Positions 47,776 to 60,318 of a stretch of DNA of 64,000 bases are shown one piece after another; within the stretch, counting starts at the first letter, position 1; the number at the start of each line of letters is the position of its first letter. This DNA comes from Gymnothorax reevesii (taxonomy: Eukaryota; Chordata; Actinopteri; Anguilliformes; Muraenidae), in assembly GCA_029721435.1 (NCBI GenBank), contig CM056573.1:48520501-48584500 (forward strand), read 5' to 3'. The notes beneath the pieces were generated by a model. That model was given only the letters and a program-made list of their open reading frames with translations, did no database searches and had not been told where the DNA came from. A program made the translations under genes and the position numbers.

Positions 47776-48664
47776 TATCATGTTCTAAACAACAACAAAG
47801 AAATGATATTCCCCCACAGGCTCTGTGTGATGCGTCAAACTTTCTACGGTTTCTGCAGACAAAACATCATTGTATGCCTGCGAGGGCAAGGGAGAATGAT
47901 TCTAAACCCCAATTTCCAGCTAACAAACGCAAGAAACATTTTGTTCCTTAACTTTCAAAAGATGAATATACTACCTTTCATGTCAAATGTCCTGAAATTT
48001 TAAGCGCAGCCTGCCTGCCTATCTGAGGGGATCAAGTGATTGAGATTTCACTATATCATAAGAATAGGACATCTCAAAAATTAAATATGCAGCATGTGTA
48101 AAGTTGTTTGGTTTGTTCATCAATTTGTGTTCAAGCGTTTCTACAGGATCCCTTAGTGTCTATGTTGTTCGCTGGAGGTTAAGGAAACCTGCTGACCCTC
48201 ACTGCTTTCTCACCTGGAGACAGGCCAAAGGTTTGATCCCCACCCAAGCTCTGAATTATAATTTTGCTGTGAAAATAGCTTCACAGTCTGTGGGGACCTG
48301 CTAATGACAGCGCTGTCTATAGCCGCATCATCAACCCATGCATTGGCAGCAATCATTTGGCTGCTTGCAACATGTCACTTGTTTCCGCTGCCTGATGATG
48401 TGATCTTTGTCCCTTGGATCTATAGACTGGCATTTGGCTCAACGGCGTCTCCATCCCTGATGTGCATGTTAACATTGCAATTGCCGATATTCAGATGAGG
48501 GACTTAACACCACTCCAGCCAATATTCAGATGTGAAACCTTGATTACCTGGAAAGTTATGTTTTTAAAAAAGGCACTTTTCTTTTCTTTACCTCTTCTGT
48601 TGTCTATTTATTTCCCTAGTGTCTACATAATACTGTATCACACATGAATACACAAATACAAACT
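47776..48664. other. noncoding; possible tRNA-derived SINE piece
   Basis: No gene. AGGTTTGATCCCCACC at about 48226-48241 resembles a B box of a tRNA-derived SINE, but no matching A box was found, so this stays weak. Confidence 0.2.
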
Positions 48665-49287
48665 GGGACTAGTTTCACAAAGATATTTCAGACTGGTCTA
48701 TTGTGTTAGAGTTGTCTAATGCAAGTTAGACAGTTTCACAAAAATAAAGACAAAGTTTAAGCTAAAAAACAATTGGATACCTCATCCCCAGGCTAACATA
48801 GGCTTTAGACTAATGTTACCATGGTAACCAATCAGTGAGACCTTCTGACCAGTGATATTGAACAAAAAAACAGGAATACAGAAAGAAAGAAAGAAAGAAA
48901 GAAAAAAAAAAACATGGCTCATAATTTGTGGTTTGTAAACATCGAAATAGAGATTTACGGTAGTGGCGATTTTTTTCCACATCAGGTTTTTTTGTTATTG
49001 TTACACTGCTCGTTGAATTTTCCAAGTAAAATGTATTTATATGTATTGAATTCTTCAAGGAGACAAGTTTTCTGCTGGAGTAAAGGGAGCTGAGCGGCTA
49101 GATGAGGCCTTTTTCATTATTTGAAAAAGTTCCTAATTTACCTAGAATTCATTGTACAGTAATCCTATTTAAGATAGTCAAGAACTAAACTCCTTTGTGA
49201 AATGGCTGAATTTAGATGTTTATCTGAAGTCTGACTCGTGCTTGTGTCTAACCCATAGTCAAAGTCTATCTTTGTGAAACCAGCCCC
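48665..49287. mobile_element. TIR-bounded MITE, about 620 bp
   Basis: GGGACTAGTTTCACAAAGAT at the left pairs with the complement of ATCTTTGTGAAACCAGCCCC at the right (two mismatches). Weaker inverted similarity continues inward (GTCTAA/TTAGAC motifs). There is no transposase. The target duplication is unclear. Confidence 0.65.
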
Positions 49288-49570
49288 TGGTCATGCAGTG
49301 GGGAAACAGTGATAAGCGCAAAATCAAGTCAACAGTGACTGCCAGAAATATTGAAATATCTATATTCTCTTGAACACAGAAAGAACAATAAATAATTGCA
49401 CATCAAATTTTGACTAAATTTGAACAATGGGCACAATAGATTTGCAGTATATGAGCAATTGATACTCGAGGCATTGTGTGCCGTTACATGTGATTGGTCT
49501 TCATTGTGAAAAACAGACTCATTTTGTATTCAAGCATTTGAGTCTTACGGAGTGTAGACACTTGTAGGAC
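49288..49570. other. noncoding gap
   Basis: Short unique stretch between two elements; nothing recognised. Confidence 0.3.
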
Positions 49571-51830
49571 ACTTACACATGCTATGAAAATGTATTTACC
49601 CCATTCCTGATTACTTCTATTTTTGCATATTTGTCTCAAATATGTTTCAGATCATCCAAATAATTTTGATATGAACAAAGATAAACCGAGTAAACACAAA
49701 ATGGTGATTTAAATTATGCTTTCATTCCTTGAATGAAAAAAATAGATATATCTTACTCTGTCTGGCCATATGTGAAATTGTAACTGCCCCCTTAGTAACT
49801 AAATCAACCAATTAAACAAATTTATTTCATAATTGGGTTCAATTTCATAAGATACACCCAGACATGACTACCACCAGCCCTGTTGAATATAAACACCACT
49901 TCAATAAAACCTGTCGAGCAATGTGAAGTAAGCAAAAAAGCATGATGCATCAATGGAAAAAAAAAATCATGAACAGATGAGAAGCACATTTGTTGACATC
50001 TATCACCCTCAAAAGTGTTGCAAGGCCATTTCTAAGGCTTTGGGACATCAGCAAAGCACAGTGAGAGCCATTATCTATAGGTGGAGAAAACTTGGAACAG
50101 TGATCAATCTTCCCAAGAGTGGCTGGCCTCCCAAGTTCCCCCAGGAGCGCATCACCAACTCACCCAGAAGGTCACGAAAGATCCCAGGCAAACATTTAAG
50201 AACTGCAGACCTCACTTGCCTCAGTTAGGGTCCGTGTTCACAATTCGACAATAAGAAAGACACTCAGAAAAACTGGCATCAATGGAAGAGCTCCAGCATA
50301 AACGAATGCTGACCAAAAAGAAAATAAGTGGTCAAAACACTTATGTTAAAAAACTATATTAATGACCTTCAGAATAATATTCTGTGTAACAATGTGTTAA
50401 AGGTGGTATTTTATGGAAGATTTTTTGGGCTCGTTAGATCTGGCTCTAAGCTAACGTTGCTACAAGCCTTGTGGTTCCTCCCTTGTTCCAGCAGTCTGTT
50501 TTGATTCCTTTAATTGATTCAATGTCTCTTCTCCTCCCAGGTGTTATCATTTGTTTACCTCAACCCTTTTGTGAAAGCCCCATCAATTTAAGTTCACTGA
50601 GGTCTTTGCATGGTTTTTGGATCGTCAAGATTCATTCACTTCCAGTCTGTTTTCATATTCTAGTATTGAGCAAAGATCTGCTTCCATGAGTCTTGGTATT
50701 TTGACGATAAAGAAAACGTGACTTTTCTTTGGAGCCTAATTAAAAGGAACAAGCTTCCAAGCCTTAATTTCAGTTTCCTGGATTTAGACCACACTCTTTT
50801 TAATCCTCTGTTCCTGCCTGTTCCTCTGTGCCTGTTTGATAGGAACATCTCCCAGCAGGCTCCAGAATTGAGAGTGCATTTCCGCTAAACCCTTTGGTGT
50901 TTCTGGCGTACAGTCCTGCTTCTGCGTGGGGGATTCACCACCTGGCCTCTGCCCCGGGATGACCACTGCCCTGGGTACAGACGAGCCCCTAAACCCTCTT
51001 CAGTCTTTACCAACTTATCTGAACTTACTGTACATAGTTCTGGGCTACTACCATTCCTTCTTCTGTTACCGTGTTCCTATTAATACATATTCCCTTGTGG
51101 ATTGTACCCTGAATCTGCATTTGGTTCCTTGTCTGGATCATAACAAACACAATAGTCCACAAAAAGAACCTTCAAACATGGTAGTGGTATTGTGCTGGTA
51201 TGGTGCTGCTTTGCTGCCTCAGAACCTGGACATCCTGCCACGATTGACAGAAGCATAAATTTTGCTCTCGATTAGAAAATCCTGACAGAGAGTATGCACC
51301 AATCAGTTTGAGACCTAAAGCTCAAGCGAGTTGGGTTATACGGCAGAACAATGATCTGAAGCACTCTGAATGGCACAAGTAAATTACAATAATAGTTTTG
51401 GAGTGGTCTTGTCAAAGTCTTGACTTGAATTCAGTTGAAATGCCATGGCGTGCCCTTAAACTGTTCATGCTTGAAAACCCACCAATGTGGCTGAATATAA
51501 CAATGCTGCAGAGAGGAATAGGCTGAAATTCCTCCACAAGGAAGTGAAAGAATAATTTCCTGTCATTGTAAATGTTTGATAGAAGTTATTGCAAAGGGGG
51601 GCACAACCAGTTATTATGTTTAAGCAATAAATAATTTTTTTCATATGGGCGATATAGGTTTTCAATAACTCATTACGTCAATAAATGAACCAATCATTAA
51701 AAAAGCGTATTTTGTGTTCATTCATATTGTTTTTGTCTTATATTAAAATTACTTGGATGATCTGAAACAATTAAATATAATCGAGCAAAAATATAAGAAA
51801 TCGGGAAGAGGAAAATTCTTTTGTGCACAC
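49571..51830 (+). mobile_element. Tc1-like element with internal insertion
   Basis: Left and right ends are inverted: GTTTCAGATCATCCAA near 49646 and TTGGATGATCTGAAAC near 51752. A 91-codon frame at 49953-50228 encodes a Tc1-type N-terminus (KCCKAISKALGHQQSTVRAI). Far downstream, at about 51170-51640, degenerate frames carry the transposase C-terminal third. The middle is replaced by about 0.8 kb of foreign DNA. Boundaries are approximate to tens of bases. Confidence 0.6.
50345..51160 (+). mobile_element. insertion inside Tc1-like element, LTR/SINE-like
   Basis: It interrupts the transposase frame between the N-terminal and C-terminal parts. Its right end (ACCCTGAATCTGCATTTGG, then TCCTTGTCTGGATCATAACA) recurs at about 38588-38632. 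T/C-rich noncoding sequence. The class is uncertain; the 3' end wording is reminiscent of fish LTRs. Confidence 0.35.
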
Positions 51831-52932
51831 CATATTCCTGTATTAATCGAAATATGAGAATATTCCGATTCCGTACCCGTCATGTGAACGCGCACAATAA
51901 CCCGATTAAGGTCATTTTCCGATTCAAAATATTCCGAATAAGACCCCTAGCATATGCCTGTTTTAATCGGAATATTGGCCCATGTCACCTTCATCGGAAA
52001 ATGCCCCTGAACAGAATATTCAATTACGTCGGCGCATGTTCAATTCGCGAGAATTGGCAAGCTAATTCTAGCTAGCACAGCCAAGAGTATACAGAGATGA
52101 CACAAAGTTGCACGGCCAAGAGTTCACATTTTTGGAGCGAAGAAGAGACGAATGCGTTTATTCAGATAAAATGCTTCTGTGTCCGGATGAAAGCCATTAC
52201 AGCCTTTTTCTCACGGTAAGAGACAAGCAATTTGTTTATTTGAATTTCTTCTTCAGATTAAATGATTCTCAGCAAACTGGGTCTGGAATATGCTTTAACT
52301 ATAGCCTCAGAGTGAAGGTAAGGAATAAATTAAAAGTTATGTTAATTAAGCTGCTCGAGAGTGGTGTTCCCTTGACAAACCGCATCAAGAAACATGGCAA
52401 TAAGCAGATGCCTGCATGCAAATGTTTCAGAAGATCGATCTCAGAGCCACTTGGGCCTCCACACTCGTCACTCAGATAAACATCTCTTAACAGGATTAAT
52501 GTCATCTTTTTTTAGTAAAGCAATTAAGGGGTATAGAGACCCCTCTGCTGACTGGGGACACTGCTCTGCCTTTTGTGGGGACACAGCTTCAGTTATATTA
52601 TTCCATGCAGGACTAGCTAAGCGTTTTTGATTCAAGGAAGAGTGAAATATGATGGAGGGGAGGTCACCACAACAAAAAGAGATAAAAACAATCTCATTGC
52701 CTAGTTGCTTCATACAAGCATGAAGGAGAATCATTGGCTTATTTCAAGGCTGCTGACTGGAAATGAAAACAGATTATTGTCCATTGATGACAGACATTGG
52801 GCTCTCTCTCTCTCTCTCTCTCCTTTAGAGCTTATGAAAACTCATGCAGAAGTTTGCAGGCATTAATAAAGGGGTGCACAGAACTAGGGCACTGGTTCCT
52901 CTCATATGCTGGTATGACACTGCTCTCTAGAT
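51831..52932. other. noncoding; ATTCCGATT-type MITE fragment
   Basis: At about 51840-52060 motifs like AATATTCCGATT and AATCGGAATATT face each other, suggesting a degraded MITE. The 123-codon open frame at 52108-52479 has no recognisable domain. A short CT repeat lies at 52802-52822. Confidence 0.3.
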
Positions 52933-53590
52933 CAGGGGTTCCCAAACTCAGTTCTGGGGACCCACTGTATATGGTGGTTTTCGTTCCAACCACACTTACG
53001 ATCCTAGAATTAACAGTCATTTTTTTCAATTAATCGCTTTTCAGGCCAGAGAGAAGTTTCACCCTCTTAAACCGTTTTGCCCAGCCAAGGTGGCAGTAAG
53101 CTTTAAACAATCAAAATCAGGACTGTGGTGAATAACCTGCTAATTAGGCTCCTGATCACTGGTGTTCAAGTTCTTTTCAAATAATTCATCTAAAACCAAT
53201 CACAAAAAAAACATCAAACAGTTTGACTCATCATACTTTGTCTTTGGAATCTTAATTACTGAATGAATAGTTTGTTGTAGTGGCCACATGTCCACAGTTT
53301 CAATACTTAGAAGTCAACTGATTTTGCAATTTCAGGAATCGCAATTTTGCTCTCTTTTTACACAATAAAGTAATTTGTCATATATAGCAATTTTAACATG
53401 CAGTCCTTCAGCAATAGCCCAAATAGCTGTTTCTGATATAATGTAGCTTCACAGTCTAAATTATCCATTTGAGTATGGGTACCGCAGTTTAGAAAATTAG
53501 CAACTCGTTAAAATTCTGAGACTGCAATTGTGGCTGGATCAAAAACCAGCAGACACAGTGGGTCCCCAGGACCGAATTTGGGAACCCCTG
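52933..53590. mobile_element. hAT-type nonautonomous element, 8-bp duplication
   Basis: Ends CAGGGGTTCCCAAACTC and GAATTTGGGAACCCCTG are inverted and nearly complementary. Flanks CTCTAGAT (52925-52932) and CTCAAGAT (53591-53598) are an 8-bp target duplication with one mismatch. Inner inverted similarity includes GGGGACCCACTGT/ACAGTGGGTCCCC. Length 658 bp, noncoding. Confidence 0.85.
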
Positions 53591-53598
53591 CTCAAGAT

Positions 53599-56500
53599 GA
53601 CCCGTCTTTCACAAGTACACTTGCTCAGTTGGTCGGTGCTGGGCTTGTGCTCAAGCCTGGACATGACGAAACACAAAAATGTAGAGTGCTGTGAGGAGAT
53701 GAGGTGTGACTCTGTGCTCTCTGAGCACTGGGTCAGAGGGCAATCTGTCCCTCAGCTCCCCCCTGTGCAGATAGCAGCAACTGGCTGGTCAACAGAGGTT
53801 CGAGTGTCAGTGATTGAACTCAGAATGACGAGCATGAGTCTTGCAGTCCTCCTTACACAGGACTTTTGGGTTGCACATTGTGGCAAAGCCAGCTGACCTC
53901 CAGTTGAACTGTCATCCACTTCACACCTTTCCAGAATAAGCTGTTTAACAGTGTTTCATTTATTATAATTATTATTATTATAGAATTATTACAGTATTTC
54001 ATTAATATTCACACCGTGTTGAAGGCATCAAACATTGCAGTCCATTTCACATATTGGTTTATTTACAAAGGTGAACCCTTCCATTGGACCACCTTAGGTA
54101 AACAAACTTGCTTTGGGATATAACAACAGTGGTTCCCTGTGGATGCAAAACAATCACCTCAGACACAGAATCTGGCCCTCTGTCCACCTCCAAAACAAAT
54201 TCCTTTATTGGCACTCAGACCTGCATCTTCTTTAATTCCTTTCACGGACTGCTTTGCATAACTCCCAAGTGTCCTTAGCTTGTATAATTTAATCATGCTC
54301 ATTGTTCAAGCCCCTCTCCAATGACAAGTCAAATACTCTACCTCTAAAATGAACACTGAAAGTGAATTTAAACATGCAAACATGCATAATCATAATTACA
54401 CATTTGGAGTTATCTACTCTTGCAAACAGTTGGATCATTCAGTTGTAAAGGTTGGGCTTTTGCACACAATTTTTTATAAGTACTGGGATTTAATTTTGGC
54501 GAAATGTACACTGAGAAAAATAAAATGTTTGAAAGATTCCCTCACAGTTTAAAACTAATTTGAATTATAAAATTATTAAAAACCTATCGCCTGAGTCTAT
54601 ATTTAAGGAGAAATTTTAAATAAATTGGATTCAAATTCTTCTCAGAAAACACACTTGAGTGGATTCCTACCTGTGATGGACAAACAAATTTATTTTGTTA
54701 TTACAATATAAATTATTCGAAATTCTTTTGAATAATTGCTATGTTTGGAAATCTATAAATTAAAAAACAAATTACATTTCACAAGGATTATTTGTGCCAC
54801 TCTATTCATAAGTCAAACAAGTCAAGTTCTCTAATGCAAGAGAACTGATTGCACACTGATGCAAGTGCGCAATCTCAAATTCAGTGATATTCTGAATTAC
54901 TTAAGTTAAACCGAGATTTTCCAAGACTGTGGTGTTTGATTTGGTTTTGCATGTGTATGTATGTATGTGGACATACACATACTGTATGTAAATCATACGA
55001 TGTGTGATTGTATTTGTTGGGGGAGGGAACATGGCTGCAGGGAAATTAAACAATGCATAAACAGTGCAAATTTATCTGCATATTTTTCTTGTATTTTCTG
55101 TTTTATTTTCTTCATCATTTCCATATTTTTCTCTTCCCTCATGTCTCCATGTGTTCTTGGTTACCTTTCACCCCAGTCTGTCGTGTCTTTCCACGTCCAT
55201 GCGGTGTTGATATTCTGTCTTGTTTGTAACCCCACCTCCTTGTACCCAGTTCTCTACCTCCTTTCTATTTGTTCTTAGTTTCCCCAATCAGTTTCTGGAC
55301 TGTTTAATCCCTTCTGTGTGTCCTCTTTCACATGTTCATCCCTGTTGCTTTGCTCAGTGACCTACACGTTTTCTCCTCACAGTTCTGATTACCAGTGTTT
55401 GACTTTGTTTTTCTGGTTTCTGATTTTTGGATTGCTCTCAGTGTATAATCAACCACTTTGACTTTTGCCAGGCTTCTTAGAGTTTCTTCTTCTGTCTCTT
55501 TATTCAATGCTGCATTCTGCCCATTTGGTCTTCAATGAACCGCCTGTCTTTGGTTCATGCCTCAGCTCACCGATTTCATACTGCAACCCTACTATTTGCC
55601 TTCCACTCCCCCTGCCAGACTCACTGAAATAACTATAACTGCAATGGTGACTGAGAATTTCTGGCAGTTCTGCAAGCCCTTGAACAGTGGAGACTCAGGC
55701 TAGGGGGCATTGAGATGCTATTCCTTGTGTGGACAGAACATAAGTAGTAGCTTACCACCAAAACACCACCGTCAAATATCTGAACCTGAGCCAAACCAAA
55801 TGGTCAGTGTTTTTAACTGGTTTAATTTCACCCTGTCCTTCAGTCTGAGGTCCAGGAATTGCAAGCCCCACTGAAGGACCTTACTTACTTCCTTGAAAAA
55901 TTACAAGAGTTTTTTAAAGATGGCTGTGAGATGAGTCGACATTCGTGTCGAAAAAATGTGGCACAGGGGTGCTGATGGTGAAAAAAGACCTTGGCACTGA
56001 AGGGTTTAATCAAATGACCCGATGGAGAGGCTAACAGGTGGAGATGATACTCCAATGCATCACCTCATCTAATCCAACCTCCTGAAGCCATCAACTATCA
56101 TGGATTGAATATGTAATAAACTCCCTAAATTCCTCCTCCACTGGACTGTCCCCTTTCCAGAGTTGCGGGGCTTCCAACCTCCACACTCCTAAAGACGGAG
56201 GTAGGGGTACCTTCTGCCACCCACTTGGAGATCAGTGACAGCCACCACACCAGGAGACGGGCCCACGCTGCTCTGTTGCGCACCCAATGAGCGCAGTATT
56301 TGACCTTTATATAATTAATTATGTGTATTTTAGCAAATAATGTTGAACTATGCCTTTGATGCCATTAAATGCTGTGCATCCACAAAAAAAACATATTTTC
56401 AAAAATGTATTTTGAGAAAAAAAAGCAGAGCACCATCACCAATTCTAGATATGTTAATAACAGGCACCTAATCTTTCGAAAATAGTCAATTTGATGTTGG

Positions 56501-57126
56501 TGGATGGTGTGGTTTTTTGGTATAAAATGTATAAAAAAAGCACTTTTTTTTTCATTTTCAAGCCTTAATATTTTCTTGATTATTCATAAGAGAGGGGCAG
56601 AATTAGAATACAAAATACCCAATGCATATGGAAATATGCAATACCTGATCCCCGTCTTCGAAATTGAGCTTTTTAAAGCCCTTCAAATATGCTACCACAA
56701 AGCACAAAGAAAACTTTTTGAGCAACTTTAAACACCCAAAAATATACAATAAAATGAATAGACATCTTTATAAGTCTATATTCCTCCAGTTATAGTAGCA
56801 GATTTTCACCCCTGAAAAATTAACTTACGTAGCTGAAATACTTTTCTCGATATAGCCATGTGAAAGTGGCTCCTCAAAAATCGCTGTTCGAAAAGGGATG
56901 GAATTTAGTTGCATAATTTTTTTTATGACAAAATTATTAAGAGTTGAGAGCTAAAATTTCATATTTCCCCCAAATAGGAGGTGAATGTACCCGCTGGAAT
57001 TTTTTATGCGAAATCTGAGATGGTCAAGTGGGTGCCATTTGGACAGTTGGCATGGAATGACCCAGATGTCATGTTCATGAACATGTTTTTCTTTTTTATA
57101 TCCAAAATTGTATTACGTAGTATCTA
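53599..57126. other. noncoding, 3.5 kb with no supported gene
   Basis: No open frame has a recognisable domain. Part (about 55080-55620) is T/C-rich like the LTR-like block at 46481-47500 but lacks its AATAAA end. Between 53960 and 54700 the DNA is AT-rich. Confidence 0.3.
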
Positions 57127-58300
57127 CAGCACCCTCAATAATTACTGACACCCCTGGTTGAGATGTGTTCTTTAGCTTCTAATATATTCAGTTTTTTTCT
57201 AAATAATATAGGACCACAATGAAAAAAAGAGGAAAATCCAACCTTTAATTCAAGTGCATTTATTCAGTGGGAAAAAAAATCCCACATTAAGAAATAATTC
57301 TTTTACATCAAATCATGTGTGACACAATTATTAGCACCCCTGATGTTAATACTTTGTACAATCACCTTTTGCCAACAAAACTGCAACTAATCTTCTCCTA
57401 TAATGTTTCATAAGATGGGAGAATACAGAGAGAGGGATCTTTGACCATTCCTCTTCGTACAATCTCTCGAAATCATCCAGCGACCTGGGTCCTCTCCTCT
57501 GCACTCTCCTCTTCAGCTCACTCCACAGGTTTTCAATGGGGTTGAGGTCTGGGGACTGAGATGGCCATGGGAGGAGCTTGATTCTGTGTCTGCTAAACCA
57601 TTTCTGTGTAGATTTGGCCACATGTTTAGGGTCATTATCTTGCTGAAAGACCCAGTGATGACCCATCTTCAGCTTTTGGGCAGAGGCCACCAGATTTTGA
57701 TTTAAAATGTCCTGGTATTTCATGATGCCATGCACCCTAACAAGGTTCCCAGGGCGCCTGGAAGAGAAACAGGCCCACAGCATCACCGATCCTCCCCCAT
57801 ACTTCACAGTGGGCATGAGGTGCTTTTCTGCATACTCATCTTTTGTGTTCCGCCAGACCCACTCAGAGTGTTTGTTGCCAAAAAGCTCCATCTTGGTCTC
57901 ATCTGACCAAAGCACATGGTCCCAGTTGAAGTCCCAGTACCGCTTAGCGAACTCCAGATGTTTGCGTTTATGATTGTGAGTGAGAAAAGGTTTTTTCCGT
58001 GCATGCCTCCCAAACATCTTGTAGGGATGTAGATAGCGCCTGATGGTTGTTTTGGAAACTTTATGACACCAAGATGCTACCATTTGTGGCAATTCTTTAA
58101 CGGTGAGCTTTGGAGAACTTTTTTTCCTCTTACCATCCTCTTCACTGTGCCTGGTGGAAAAATAACCTTATGTCCTTGTCCAGGCTTGTTTACCACTGTT
58201 CCAGTTGTTTTAAACTTCTTAATGATTTCTCTGACAGTAGATATGGGCAGATGCAGGCGAGTGGCTATTTTCTTGTAGCCATTGCCTGACTTGTGAAGTC
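57127..58300 (-). mobile_element. Tc1-like transposon, 5'-truncated
   Basis: The left end CAGCACCCTCAATAATTACT follows TA at 57125-57126. Transposase coding occupies most of the element on the minus strand. The opposite end is missing: recognisable coding stops at about 58300 (SGNGYKKIATRLHLP region) and no matching inverted repeat follows. Confidence 0.8.
57346..58298 (-). pseudogene. Tc1-like DD34E transposase, frameshifted N-terminus
   Basis: The 248-codon frame 58092-57346 holds the whole catalytic half: D64 in LWSDETKME, D152 in FQQDNDPKH and E187 in SPDLNPIENLW, with 34 residues between the last two, so the DD34E triad is intact. It ends AKGDCTKY. The N-terminal helix-turn-helix part (KIATRLHLPISTVREIIKKF) lies upstream in another frame at about 58298-58130, so at least one frameshift separates them, and the beginning is lost with the element end. 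Cut-and-paste transposase by family; this copy is non-functional. Confidence 0.88.
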
Positions 58301-59392
58301 AGGTGTAACTAGTGTAACTATTCCTCGGTTACACTGTTCAAAAAATGCCTACAATAATGGGTTTAACCCTTCTCCACCCAAGGGTTTTTCTACTACAACC
58401 CTGACCGAACCCCAACCCTCCCCAATTATTTAGAAATTAAGCGATAAACATCATCTTGTTTGGTATCAGTGTACAGCTACAGACGTCCTCTCTTCAAATC
58501 AAGTTAAAATAAAACACAATTCAACATTAGGGCGTCATAATGATGTATTAACTAAGACCATTTTAGGAAAAAACATCAAAATGACAAAAATCCATGTTTT
58601 TTCTTTATTTTTATTAGTTTCAGCTGAAAATAAGTTACTTTCTGCAACATCTAGAATTACTGATACTACAATTAATAATGTAGTATCAAGTAATATTGTA
58701 TAACATATACTCCTACCCAAAACATGCACACCCCACCCACACCCACACTCACACCCACCACACACCCACATACCACTAACACAACAAACTTCAGATATAG
58801 ACCCACATAATCCCACATTTATCCATCCAACAGACCTAAAACACTACACCCATAATGAAAGTAATTTTACTTTCATGTATAAGAATATGAACAGTAAAAA
58901 TTAACTTACCTTGCAAAATGATGATTCAAGTTCACCGGAGAGATGTACAAATATCTTCAAAATGTTACACACTTGCATAAAAGGTTTATCTATGAATTAT
59001 GAGAACAACTTTATGAACAATTCTCTGAACTTGTATAATCGTAGGTCTACAGCACAGTATAAAAATAGTTTACCCTACAGTAACCAGCCAAACACACAAG
59101 TCAAAGTATGTTGGTCATGCACTTCTAATATTATTAGTTGAAGATCCCTGCAAGGTTACTGGTCACTGCTGGTCATTGTAACTCCAAGATTTACAAATAT
59201 AAGAACAAGCTACATCAATGCATCAATAAGGATGACAATCAGTGTGGTCTACAAAGTTCATTGAGCATGAAACATAATAATAGCATACTATTTGCAACTC
59301 ATTTGTAAACATAGTTTTGTATCAAAAAACAGGAAAAAATTGAGCTGGTGGCAACAGATAGACTGTAGGGATGTTTGACAGACCAGGCATCA
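58301..59392. other. noncoding; CA/CCCA-rich patch
   Basis: No gene. A CCCACCCACACCCACA-like low-complexity patch lies at about 58730-58772. Otherwise AT-rich and unremarkable. Confidence 0.35.
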
Positions 59393-60185
59393 GGTGATGC
59401 TGATCTATTAATTGTGCAAACAGCAGTCGAATTAGCAAAAACAACCACTACAGCTCTAGTCAGTGAACACGAAATACATTTTCTTCAGGCCTGAACCAAA
59501 GCAGAATACACACAAGGGAAGGGTTTGGAATATCACCAAAACAAAGAACCTGCTCGGCAGCAGCGTGTGTTTCAACGTTTCATTTGGACACGCTTTTCTT
59601 GGTTGTGACGCAACATCCAGAATATACGGCATAGGGAAAGGCGATGCACTGTAGAAGCTCAGCTCAAATGCACACAAGCAAGCAAGCAACTTCTCCTAGT
59701 CTACCACAGCTCAAATGGAGGATATCGTATCAGCAGAGGAGAAGGCCCTTGTGTGCCTGTACAATGGAAGCCCGGAGGAAGGAATTGACAATCTGCGCAC
59801 TAAAAGATTCCACAAAAAAGTATACTCAAGTAAAACCTACGTTGAGGCTAAAAGCCTTCCTCATACGACAGTAGCTGCAAAATACCACAGCCTTAGAGTG
59901 TACTACAAAGTACAGGTGTGGAAAGGTGGAGGCAGCAGCTTGAGACCACAGCAATGGGGGTGGAGAGTCCACAGGGTAGAGCTTCATCCCATACAAACTG
60001 ATCGGCCACCAGCAGCAGTATCTCTCCTGGAGGTTGTGAGGTGCAACTGCAAAACTGACTGCACCACGCACGGATGCACATGTCGAAAACATGGATTAGA
60101 GTGCTCATCTGTGTGTGGTGAATGCAGAGGTGTTAGTTGCACCAATTCACTTGTCCTTGACTTTGAAGAAGACAGATGCGAATAA
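59393..60185 (+). pseudogene. broken copy of a multicopy protein with PIN-like and Cys-rich CXC-like parts
   Basis: Translation from 59393 gives GDADLLIVQTAVELAKTTTT; from about 59478, in another frame, IFFRPEPKQNTHKGRVWNI and AFLGCDATSRIYGIGKG. After TAG stops at 59652 and about 59699, an intact 156-codon frame starts at 59715 (MEDIVSAEEKALVCLYNG). That frame continues through AKYHSLRVYYKVQVWKGG, a GWRV block, and a Cys-rich tail with about ten cysteines between RCNCKTDC and GVSCTN, before TAA at 60183. I recognise the order as that of an uncharacterised, highly multicopy animal protein family seen in fish and invertebrate genomes; the central GDADLL/GDDTDLL-type motif suggests a PIN-like nuclease. 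Here the second acidic motif is deleted. The function is unknown; the copy looks dead. Confidence 0.6.
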
Positions 60186-60234
60186 AAAGCTACACTGCTC
60201 TATACACCGGACCGAAATGGCTACCAAATTGGAT

Positions 60235-60318
60235 ATATCGAGGGCTGACAGCAATAAACAGTTATGTCCAATATATAACATCTGGGCATAACTGTTTATT
60301 GCCGTCAGCCCTTGATAT
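60235..60318. repeat. 84-bp hairpin, 32-bp arms
   Basis: 60235-60266 pairs with 60287-60318 with two mismatches (core AGGGCTGACAGCAATAAACA versus its complement), loop 20 nt. It follows 50 bp after the stop of the broken Cys-rich frame and may belong to the same mobile unit. Confidence 0.75.

Noticed and set aside
52108..52479. 123-codon plus-strand open frame
   Set aside because: No domain, no splice or promoter context, and surrounded by repeats; likely chance.
53528..53896. 122-codon plus-strand open frame
   Set aside because: It begins inside an hAT-type element and has no family resemblance.
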